From contig JAXMAR010000009.1 of NCBI GenBank assembly GCA_046350295.1, forward strand, positions 1-64,000: 64,000 nucleotides of DNA, given 5' to 3'. Origin of the DNA: JAXMAR01 sp046350295 (GTDB taxonomy: Bacteria > Planctomycetota > Planctomycetia > Gemmatales > Gemmataceae). Position numbers and translations under genes: made by a program. The first letter of the stretch is position 1. Every line of letters starts with the position of its first letter. The notes beneath the pieces are model-generated. The model was not told the DNA's origin and ran no database searches. It saw only the letters and a program-made list of their open reading frames with translations. Below, one piece after another: positions 16,475-24,286 of the stretch.

Positions 16475-19426
16475 ATGCGCTATCGAATCATGCTCCTGAT
16501 CGCTTTGGGACTGGTGAGCCGCGCCGGTGGGGCCGGGCTCGTGCTTGGGCAGGACGCCAAGATCGGCGGTCCCGGGGAGCCGCGCTCCCCCAAGGAGGCG
16601 CAGAAGCTCTTCAAGCTGCCCGATGGCCTGCGCATCGAGCTGATCGCCTGCGAGCCGCAGATCGAGAGCCCGGTCGCCATGACGTTCGACGAGAAGGGCC
16701 GGCTCTGGGTCGTCGAGATGCGCGACTATCCGAACGGCCCGGAGAAGGGCAAGCCACCCGAAGGCCGCATCCGCATCCTCGAAGACAAGGACGGCGACGG
16801 GTTCTACGAGACCAGCACCGTCTTCGCCGACAAGCTCCTGTTCGCCAACGGCATCCTGCGCTGGAAAGACGGCGTGGTCGTCACCATGGCGCCCAAGATC
16901 GTCTTCATGCGCGAGAAAGACGGCAAGCTCGCCGACACCGAAGTCCTCTACGAAGGCTTCACCCCCGGCAACCCGCAGCTCCGCGTCAGCCACCCCATCC
17001 TCGGCCTCGACGGCTTCGTCTATGTCGCCAACGGCCTGCGCGGCGGCAAAGTGAAAGCGGCGGGCAAGAAAGACGCGAAGGAGATCAGCCTCTCCGGCAT
17101 GGACTTTCGCTTCAACCTCTTGACCGGCGAACACGAAGCGATCACCGGCATGGGGCAGTACGGCAACGCGTTCGACGACTGGAGCAATCGCTTCGTCTGC
17201 GACAACCGGCATCATCTGCGGCACATTGTGCTGGAGAATCGCTATCTGGCGAGCAATCCGGCCGTGTCGGCTGCCGCCCTCGTCGAAGACATTTCCATCC
17301 TTGACGAAGGCCCGCTCAGCTCCGGCGGCAAGATCTATCCGATCAGCAAGAACTGGACGACCTCGAACCTGCACGAGGGGCGCTTCACCGCGGCATGCGG
17401 CGTGTTCATCTACCGCGGCGGACTGCTGCCGAAGGAATACAACGGCGCCGCGTTCACCTGCGACCCGACGGGCAACCTCGTGCACATGGAGACATTGACG
17501 CCGTCCGGACCGACGTTCACTTCGCGCCCCTCTTTCAAGGAGAAGGAGTTCCTGGCGACGCCGGACGATTGGTGCCGGCCGGTGTTTCTCACGCACGGGC
17601 CGGACGACGCGATGTATGTCGTCGACATGTACCGCGCTGTCATCGAGCATCCGGAGTTTATGCCGCCGGAATTGAAGACACGGCCGGATCTGACGCTGGG
17701 CAAGGAGAAGGGGCGCATCTGGCGCATCGTGGCGGAGGGGAAGCGAGCGGCGCGGAAGACTCTGGAAGGAAAGACTGCCGCCGAGCTTGGCGCCGCCCTC
17801 GGATCGGCGAACGCCTGGGAGCGGGGCATGGCGTTCCGCCTGCTGCTCGAACGGCAGGACAAGGCCAACATTTCCCGGCTTCGCGAACTGGTCGCGAAGG
17901 GCAATCTTATTGGCCGCGTCGGCGCCGCGTGGCTGCTCAACTCGCTATCCGCTTTGAAGGATGACGAGGTCGCACATCTTCTCGCGGACAAGGATAGCCG
18001 TGTCGCGGCGCAGGCGATCCTGCTCGCGGAAACGCGTAAGGATCCATCGCCTGCCATTCGCGAGCAAATTCGCAAGCTGGCCCGGACCGGCTCCGGACGT
18101 CTCGCCTATCAGGCGATCCTGACGCTCGGCGCCTGGAACGACGCCGCTGTCGACGACCTTGTCCCCGCGCTGACAAGCGCCGATCGCTGGCTGCGCCTCG
18201 CCGCCACCCTCGGTCTCAAGGACAAGGCGGGAGAAATGGTCGCGGCCCTCCTCCGCGACGCGGCGTTTCACAAGCTGCCGGCCGAGCGGAGAAAAGACGC
18301 GCTGCTGGACGTGTCCCGTCTAGTCGGCGCCCGCGCCGATGCCGGAGAGACGCGCCGCCTCTTGAGCGATCTGCGTGAACGGGAGGCGGACGCCGCGGCC
18401 GTGCTCACCGGCGTCGCGGAAGGGCTGTCGCGCCGCGGCCTGTCGCTGCGCGGCTTCCTCGTCAAGATCCAGCCCGATGCGAGCGATCCGGTCTATCCCT
18501 GGCTCGACGGCGTGATCGAGCGCTCCGTCAAGCGCGCAAACGACGAGAAGGCGCCGCGCGCCGAGCGCCTGGAAGCGGTCGCCCTCATCCGCGAGGCGAA
18601 GCGCGACCAGGCCGAGAAACGCCTTTTCGATCTGCTGCAAGGGGAGCACGCGCCGGAGATCAAGCTCGCCGCCGCCCGCGCCCTGGGGCGCTTCGCGGAC
18701 AAGGCGGTCGCCGAGCGGCTGATCGGCGAGTGGAAATCACTGTCGCCGTCATTGCGGCGCGAGGTTGTCGAAGTCCTCCTCCGCCAACCGGAGACGCTCG
18801 ACAGCTTCTTCAGCGCCGTCGAAACCAAGAAAATCAAGCCCTCCGAGATCGACCCGCTCCGCTCGCGCCAGCTCCTCGCGCATCCGCAACCCGCCGTGCG
18901 CGAACGCGCAAAGAAGCTCCTCGCCGCCGCGCTCCCCGCCGACCGCAAGGAGGTGCTCGACCGCTATCAAGCCGTGTTGAAGCTCACGGGCGATCCGAAG
19001 AAGGGAAAAATGCTCTTCACCAAGCACTGCGTCACCTGCCACAAGGTCGCGGGCATCGGCCTCGACGTCGGCCCTGATATCTCCGACACGCGCACGCGCA
19101 CCCCGGCCGCCCTCCTCACCGACATCCTCAATCCCAACCAGGCCATCGACGCCAACTACATCCAGTACGTCGTGACGACCAAGGACGGCCGCATCCTCAC
19201 CGGTATGGTGGCGACGGAGACGGCGACGAGCGTGACCCTGAAGCGGGCCGAGGGGCAGACGGACACCGTGCCGCGTGCGAACATCGAAAGCATCGAGTCG
19301 ACCGGCATGTCGCTGATGCCGGAAGGCTTCGAGCGGCAGATCACCGTCGAGGAGATGGCGGACCTGATCGCGTTTCTGAAGAATTGGCGGTATCTTGACG
19401 GCAGCGTGCCGCTCGGAAAAGAGTGA
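16475..19426 (+). CDS. PVC-type membrane-bound dehydrogenase with HEAT repeats and cytochrome c domain
   Basis: Secreted protein of 983 aa from ATG 16475. After a signal peptide (MLLIALGLVSRAGGAGLVLG) comes a glucose/sorbosone dehydrogenase-like beta-propeller (LPDGLRIELIACEPQIESPVA, then WVVEMRDYPNG). The middle third consists of HEAT-like helical repeats. The C-terminal part is a PVC-type cytochrome c domain with one heme site, CVTCH at about residue 852, and a methionine-rich TGMSLMPEGFE ligand region. Such proteins are numerous in planctomycetes and are thought to oxidise sugars or related substrates in the periplasm and pass electrons to the heme. The substrate here is unknown. Confidence 0.85.
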   Translation: MRYRIMLLIALGLVSRAGGAGLVLGQDAKIGGPGEPRSPKEAQKLFKLPDGLRIELIACEPQIESPVAMTFDEKGRLWVVEMRDYPNGPEKGKPPEGRIRILEDKDGDGFYETSTVFADKLLFANGILRWKDGVVVTMAPKIVFMREKDGKLADTEVLYEGFTPGNPQLRVSHPILGLDGFVYVANGLRGGKVKAAGKKDAKEISLSGMDFRFNLLTGEHEAITGMGQYGNAFDDWSNRFVCDNRHHLRHIVLENRYLASNPAVSAAALVEDISILDEGPLSSGGKIYPISKNWTTSNLHEGRFTAACGVFIYRGGLLPKEYNGAAFTCDPTGNLVHMETLTPSGPTFTSRPSFKEKEFLATPDDWCRPVFLTHGPDDAMYVVDMYRAVIEHPEFMPPELKTRPDLTLGKEKGRIWRIVAEGKRAARKTLEGKTAAELGAALGSANAWERGMAFRLLLERQDKANISRLRELVAKGNLIGRVGAAWLLNSLSALKDDEVAHLLADKDSRVAAQAILLAETRKDPSPAIREQIRKLARTGSGRLAYQAILTLGAWNDAAVDDLVPALTSADRWLRLAATLGLKDKAGEMVAALLRDAAFHKLPAERRKDALLDVSRLVGARADAGETRRLLSDLREREADAAAVLTGVAEGLSRRGLSLRGFLVKIQPDASDPVYPWLDGVIERSVKRANDEKAPRAERLEAVALIREAKRDQAEKRLFDLLQGEHAPEIKLAAARALGRFADKAVAERLIGEWKSLSPSLRREVVEVLLRQPETLDSFFSAVETKKIKPSEIDPLRSRQLLAHPQPAVRERAKKLLAAALPADRKEVLDRYQAVLKLTGDPKKGKMLFTKHCVTCHKVAGIGLDVGPDISDTRTRTPAALLTDILNPNQAIDANYIQYVVTTKDGRILTGMVATETATSVTLKRAEGQTDTVPRANIESIESTGMSLMPEGFERQITVEEMADLIAFLKNWRYLDGSVPLGKE

Positions 19427-19431
19427 AGGGC

Positions 19432-21225
19432 TCACTTCGATCCCATGGCGATCACGCCGTCCCATCCTTCCGGAGGCCGCGGGCGGCGGGCGATGTAGTC
19501 CTTGAGCAGCTGGCTCGGTCCATCGTAGGGGAGACGCTCGAGCAGTTCGCGCGCGTCGCTCCAGGCGCCGGACAGGAACTGTTCCAGGGCCGCGTCGTAG
19601 TCGCGCATGTCCACCTCCGAGAGCACGCCGGGCTCGACGCGCGCCGGCAACAGCTGGTGAACCAGGATCGTGCGCTCCATGCCGTAAGGCTTCACCTTGG
19701 CCAGGCGCCGGGTGCGGAAGTTCTCGGCGTTGATGCGGAGGGAGGAGCTGTCGCTCATCTTCTGCAGCGTCTCGGCCGTCTCCTCGTCCACCAGGATGGG
19801 GACCTGGAAGTGCTTGGTCATCGATTCGAGGCGGGCGGCGCGGTTGACCACGGGGCCGAAGACGCCGACCTTGATCTGGTCCATGGTGCCGAGGCGGCCG
19901 GCGAAGGCTTTGCCGTGGGCGATGCCCAGGCCGCAGGCGAAGTTGGAGAGCGGGTGGTTGGTCTTGAGGCTTGCCTGCCAGAACTCCTTGCGGATGGCGA
20001 GGGCGGCGCGGGCGGCCATCTCGACCTGATCGTCGCGGCGCTGCGGCCAGCCCCAGAAGCCCATGGCGGCGTCCCCCTGGAAGTCGCCGATGACGCCGTC
20101 CTTGTCGAGGATGTTGCGCGTCATGATGCCGAGCGCTTCGCTGACGCGGTCCCAGACGTCTTGTAGCCGTTGCTCCCCTTCCTCGGTGATGCGGCTGAAG
20201 CCGCGCAGGTCGCAGAAGAGGACGGTGATGTCGGTCTCGCGCGGCTTGAGGACGTCGTTGATGTCCTGCTTGGCCAGCGCGGCCAGGACCTTGGGGGAGA
20301 GGATGCTCTGGAGGATGCTGAGGCGTTTCTGCAGGTCGCGCACCTGGCGCAGGGCGCCGAAGATGTCCGCGACGAGGGCGGCGAACTTGAGGTCGTCCTT
20401 GGGCACGTCCATCTGCGTGCCGCTGAGCAGAAGGTCCTGCTTGTTCTGGCCGACGACGTAGACGCCGAAGCCCGGCTCGGGATCGTCGGGCAGGGGGGCG
20501 CAGATGGCCCAGTCCAGGTCGGGACTGACCGTGAAGTCGGCGCCCCCGCTCGCCCAGCTGTGCATCGTCGCCTGGCGGCGCCGCCGCACCGCGTCCGACA
20601 CCAGCCGCCGCGACGGCTTGAAACGCGGCGCCCGGCCGTCGCGCTGCAGCGCCGCCCGCACCTGCACCTGCGGCTCCGCGCTCGAGCGGCTGCCGCTCAG
20701 ATGCACGATCGCGACTCCCAGCGCGCGCGGGATGCCGCCGAGCAGCACCTCCAGAACGCGCTGCTCGAACTCCTGCTCGCTCGGCGAATAGCGAATCATC
20801 GCCGGCAGCTTCGCCAGCACGCCGATGCGGTCGGCCGCGTCGACATAGCGGTGCTCTTGCAGCTCCTGGGCGCTGCACGTCAGCTCTTCGAGCGGCAGCG
20901 GCATGTCGCCGCTCGGAGTGGGCTCGTCTTGTTCGAGTTGGAAGGTCGTCTTGCCGATGACGAATTGCTCACCGGGGCCGATGGCGAAGTCGTCGGCCGG
21001 AGCGCCCTGGTAGAAGATCTGATTGGTCGCTTCAGGATTGCGGCGGACCCAGAGCTTGCCCTGCTTCCATTCCAGCGTGGCATGCCAGCGCGAAATCTGC
21101 GGGTCCCAGTCGGCCACCCATTCGCTCAGGCCGGGTTTGCGGCCGAGCGTCACCGGCCGGCCCGCGGGCGCCGACTTGCGCCAGGTGTTCTTCGGATCTT
21201 CGCCAAGTGCGACCAGGTCCGGCAT
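19432..21225 (-). CDS. Adenylate/guanylate cyclase with FHA and GAF-like domains
   Basis: A 597-aa cytoplasmic signalling protein. The N-terminal FHA domain (about residues 20-100) shows ISRWHATLEW. A GAF-like region follows (about 150-310). The class III cyclase domain starts at DITVLFCDLRGFSRI (residue 332 onward), with the first metal-binding Asp in DLRGFS and the second in GVIGDFQGDAAMGFWG. This order links phosphothreonine-peptide recognition to cyclic nucleotide synthesis. Whether it makes cAMP or cGMP cannot be decided by eye. The gene is convergent with the PVC dehydrogenase gene, 5 bp away. Confidence 0.85.
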   Translation of the reverse strand: MPDLVALGEDPKNTWRKSAPAGRPVTLGRKPGLSEWVADWDPQISRWHATLEWKQGKLWVRRNPEATNQIFYQGAPADDFAIGPGEQFVIGKTTFQLEQDEPTPSGDMPLPLEELTCSAQELQEHRYVDAADRIGVLAKLPAMIRYSPSEQEFEQRVLEVLLGGIPRALGVAIVHLSGSRSSAEPQVQVRAALQRDGRAPRFKPSRRLVSDAVRRRRQATMHSWASGGADFTVSPDLDWAICAPLPDDPEPGFGVYVVGQNKQDLLLSGTQMDVPKDDLKFAALVADIFGALRQVRDLQKRLSILQSILSPKVLAALAKQDINDVLKPRETDITVLFCDLRGFSRITEEGEQRLQDVWDRVSEALGIMTRNILDKDGVIGDFQGDAAMGFWGWPQRRDDQVEMAARAALAIRKEFWQASLKTNHPLSNFACGLGIAHGKAFAGRLGTMDQIKVGVFGPVVNRAARLESMTKHFQVPILVDEETAETLQKMSDSSSLRINAENFRTRRLAKVKPYGMERTILVHQLLPARVEPGVLSEVDMRDYDAALEQFLSGAWSDARELLERLPYDGPSQLLKDYIARRPRPPEGWDGVIAMGSK

Positions 21226-21315
21226 CGTGCTCCAGCCAACGAGGATGGGGAAGCGCTTCGAGAGAGCGCCATGGTTGAATTGTGCAACGGAATCGGCCGG
21301 ACCGCAAGTGTCTCG

Positions 21316-21867
21316 CTATTTCTTGATCTCGAAGATCGCCTCGATCTCCACCGGGATCCCGCCCGGCAGCGCGACCATGCCGACCGCGCTGCGCGCTCCC
21401 TTCCCCTTGTCCGGCCCGAACACCTCGACCATCAGATCGCTGAAACCGTTGATGACCTTCGGCTGGTCCTTGAAATCGGCGCTCGAGTTGACCATGCCGA
21501 GCGTCTTGACGAGACGCTCCACCTTGTCCAGCGAGCCCAGCTCTTCCTTGACGACGGCGAGCATTTGCAGGCCGACACGCCGGGCCGCGGCGTTTCCGGC
21601 TTTCAGGTCCATGTCCTGTCCGAGCCGGCCCGTGATTGCTTTGCCGTCGACGTTGCCTGGGCCCGTCCCGGAGACGAACAGCAGGCTGCCGACGCGCACG
21701 GCGTTGACGAAGGTGTTCTTGGGTTTCTCGACCGGCGGCAGGGTGATCTTCAAGGCGCGGAGGCGAGCCTCGGGGGACGCCGGCTCCTTGCCGGGCGGCC
21801 CGGCAAAGTTTGGCGCGAGGATGCTGACCAGAAGCATGGCGGCAAGGACGGCGCGGCGCTGTGTCAT
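21316..21867 (-). CDS. Secreted RidA/YjgF family protein
   Basis: A 183-aa protein from ATG 21867, with AAAGGG upstream. The first 22 residues look like a signal peptide (RAVLAAMLLVSILAPNFAGP). The body fits the RidA fold: FVNAVRVGSLLFVSGTGP, DMDLKAGNAAARRVGLQML and GGIPVEIEAIFEI. Cytosolic RidA proteins hydrolyse reactive enamines, but an exported copy probably does something different. It sits close to the cyclase gene on the same strand (90 bp apart). Confidence 0.8.
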   Translation of the reverse strand: MTQRRAVLAAMLLVSILAPNFAGPPGKEPASPEARLRALKITLPPVEKPKNTFVNAVRVGSLLFVSGTGPGNVDGKAITGRLGQDMDLKAGNAAARRVGLQMLAVVKEELGSLDKVERLVKTLGMVNSSADFKDQPKVINGFSDLMVEVFGPDKGKGARSAVGMVALPGGIPVEIEAIFEIKK

Positions 21868-22008
21868 GGCGGCCCTTTCATGTTGGGAATTGGTGTTGCG
21901 GATAGCGTATGGATCGCGGCGCCGAACGCGCCGACAAGAAAAGCCGGCGGCGTGTCCTTGGTGCACGCCACCGGCTTGGCCTTTTCGATACGCTGTGCCG
22001 TAACGCGA

Positions 22009-24039
22009 TCACGGCTGGGCCGCGAACACGTCATTCAGAGCGGCGTCTCCCAGGGCGGCGACGCCGAGAGAGGTGGCGATGCCGATGTTGATGCCGCGCA
22101 GGAACGTATCCCCCTTCGTTATCGTGAGGGTCTGCGTTCGCGTCGTCTGCGTCTGACCGCTTTTGAGGACCGCCCGGACCTGGTAGGTCCCCAGGCCCAA
22201 GCCGTCCTGGAGGGTGAACGAGTACCTGCCGAACACATCCGTCTTCGTCGTGGCGACGACTACGCCGTCGGCGTCGAGCAGTTCGACCGTCTCGCCGGCC
22301 AGCAGCCGATCGGGGCGGTCCAAGCGGCCGTTCGCGTTGGCATCCTTGAAGACGACGCCGCTGATCGAGACATGGAAGAAGAATACATCCGCCTGCAGGT
22401 TAGTGAGCTGCGTGTTGCGGCGGATGATGTCGGTCAGCGTCGTGCTCTGAATCGCCGCCAGCGTGGCGCCCGAGAAGACACGCTGGTACCAGAAGCGGTC
22501 GCCGTCGCGCAGGCGCTCGAATTGATCGACGAGGACCTTGCGGATCAAGGGGCCGGTGCTCGTGCCCTTGACGTGGTCTTCGGCCAGGGCGCCGACCCAG
22601 GCGTCGATGTTGTCGACCGTGACGTAGAGCTGCTGAAGCTTGTTTTGCAGGTCGGTGTTGTCGGTGATCTCGGCGAAGCTGGTGACGCGGGGAAGGCCGT
22701 ACGCGGCGCGCATGCTGTTGTAATCGGCGATGCCATGGTCGCGGCCGCGCTGGATGTTGAGGCTGGCGAGATCGAGCCCGCCGGAACCCGGAGGGCCGAA
22801 AAGGAAATTGCGGACGCTGTTGACGACGGTCGAATCGAGCTCGGACGCCGGGTCGGAGGAGAGGTACTTCAGGATCGGATCGATGCCGGTCGCGGTGAGC
22901 AGGGGCGGGTTGAAGAAAGCCTCGCTCAGGGCGACCTCGTCGCGCACCGGATTGCCGTTGTTGTCGAGAAACTGCACGTCGTCTCCCAGAAGGCTGTGGC
23001 CCAGGCGGAAGGCGACGGTCGAGAACTCGTTGGCGATGCCGGGGTTCACGCTCGGATTGTAGCCGCGATAGGTCTTCAGGGCGCCCGAGCCCAGCAGGGC
23101 GGGCAGCCATTCGTTGTAGGTGATCGCTTGCAGCTCGCCGATGACCTGGGCGCGGGCCATCTGGAAGATGGTCTCGTCGTCGAGCCTCGGGTTCGCCTTG
23201 TGGATCGCGTCGGCGATGCGGTTGTGCTCGCGGACGAAGAGCGTTTGCAGGCTGGTCAGCTCGATGTTCTCGTTGGCGCGCACGTCCCCCGCCGCGAACA
23301 GCTGATCGTTCGGGACCAGGTGCGAGTCGTTCGCCATCGGCAAGACGCCGGTGGGGAAATACGTGCTGTTGTTGTACGGCAGGAGATCGTCGGCGGTACC
23401 CAGCTTGCCGTCCGCCCCGGGACTGGTCTTGAGCAGGCCGCCTTGATGCGTGCGCAGCTTGTTCGAGGTGGTGAGGTCGGAGCCGTAGATCTGCGAGCCG
23501 TCCAGCCAGGCGGTGACGGTGTTGACTTGCTGCAGGGGATTGCTCGCGCTCGTGCCGGTGAGCGGATCGGTGAGGGAGCGATTGAGGCCGATCGTTTGCG
23601 TGCCCGTGCCCTTCGGATCGAAGTAGGGATCGCCGGCCGGCACGGCGACGTCGAAGGGCTGGGCGGGCGTCGCGCCGGGCGTGAGGTCGAGGTCGTGGTC
23701 GAGGAACTGGCCCCAGGCGTACAGCATCGCGGCCAGGTCGCGGTCGCTGATGATGTCCGCGCTCCCCTGGTCCGCCACCGTGTTGCTCACGACGCGGGCG
23801 CTGGGGCGGTCGGCCCCCGCGGGAGTGCTGCCGTCGCTGTAGGCCGCCGGAGCCAGGCGCAGGAGGTCGACGCCGGCGCTGCCCCAGGTCGGGTGGAGGA
23901 GGTTGTTGCCCGTGCCGTCAATGGCGCTGAAGCTTGCGGCCATGAGGCAGCGTTCCTCGAGAACGTCGAAGTAGGGCCGATGGGAGCGAGGGGGGCGCGG
24001 CGTCGAGCGTGGGCGACGGGAGAGAGCGAACGGATTCAT
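22009..24039 (-). CDS. Secreted animal-type heme peroxidase with Cna B-like C-terminal domain
   Basis: A 676-aa protein from ATG 24039 (GGAG upstream). The N-terminus carries FDVLEERCLMA, the planctomycete extracellular motif. The catalytic part matches the animal heme peroxidase family: distal histidine in YAWGQFLDHDLDL, the REHNRIADAI segment, and proximal histidine in VAFRLGHSLLG. Residues about 560-640 form a Cna B/SdrD-like beta domain (SGVVFKDANANGRLDRPD). Likely an extracellular or cell-surface enzyme that oxidises halides or phenolics using peroxide. The frame is open to 24135, but the extra residues have no ribosome site. Confidence 0.85.
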   Translation of the reverse strand: MNPFALSRRPRSTPRPPRSHRPYFDVLEERCLMAASFSAIDGTGNNLLHPTWGSAGVDLLRLAPAAYSDGSTPAGADRPSARVVSNTVADQGSADIISDRDLAAMLYAWGQFLDHDLDLTPGATPAQPFDVAVPAGDPYFDPKGTGTQTIGLNRSLTDPLTGTSASNPLQQVNTVTAWLDGSQIYGSDLTTSNKLRTHQGGLLKTSPGADGKLGTADDLLPYNNSTYFPTGVLPMANDSHLVPNDQLFAAGDVRANENIELTSLQTLFVREHNRIADAIHKANPRLDDETIFQMARAQVIGELQAITYNEWLPALLGSGALKTYRGYNPSVNPGIANEFSTVAFRLGHSLLGDDVQFLDNNGNPVRDEVALSEAFFNPPLLTATGIDPILKYLSSDPASELDSTVVNSVRNFLFGPPGSGGLDLASLNIQRGRDHGIADYNSMRAAYGLPRVTSFAEITDNTDLQNKLQQLYVTVDNIDAWVGALAEDHVKGTSTGPLIRKVLVDQFERLRDGDRFWYQRVFSGATLAAIQSTTLTDIIRRNTQLTNLQADVFFFHVSISGVVFKDANANGRLDRPDRLLAGETVELLDADGVVVATTKTDVFGRYSFTLQDGLGLGTYQVRAVLKSGQTQTTRTQTLTITKGDTFLRGINIGIATSLGVAALGDAALNDVFAAQP

Positions 24040-24170
24040 TTGCGTCTCCGAGAAAGGAAGTGAAGGGAACGGTCCAGACGGGAGGCGAGCGCGCATTCGA
24101 GTCAGGAGCGAGCGGTGCGCACTCGGCTCCCTCAAGGTTCATCGAAGAGACGGACCTTTCGCGAGCGCAA

Positions 24171-24204
24171 GAAAAGACAAATCGGCAATTTTTTTTCGAT
24201 TTGT
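24171..24204 (-). terminator. Possible terminator after the kinase gene
   Basis: On the minus strand ACAAATCG and CGATTTGT (24177-24204) can pair around a 12-nt A-rich loop, followed by CTTTTC. It lies about 80 bp after the kinase stop codon. The stem is short and AT-rich, so the call is tentative. Confidence 0.4.
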
Positions 24205-24286
24205 TGGAAGACGAGGGACATTTCCTGCCTCTGGCGTGCAGCATGCGCGCCAGTCACGCGATGGTGGCATGCACGTAGAGGGACGC

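Noticed and set aside
20170..24063. A 1297-codon open frame on the plus strand across the cyclase, RidA and peroxidase genes
   Set aside because: It is antisense to three well-supported genes whose motifs are clear, and its translation is Arg/Ala/Asp-rich without any domain. Long antisense frames are expected at this GC content.
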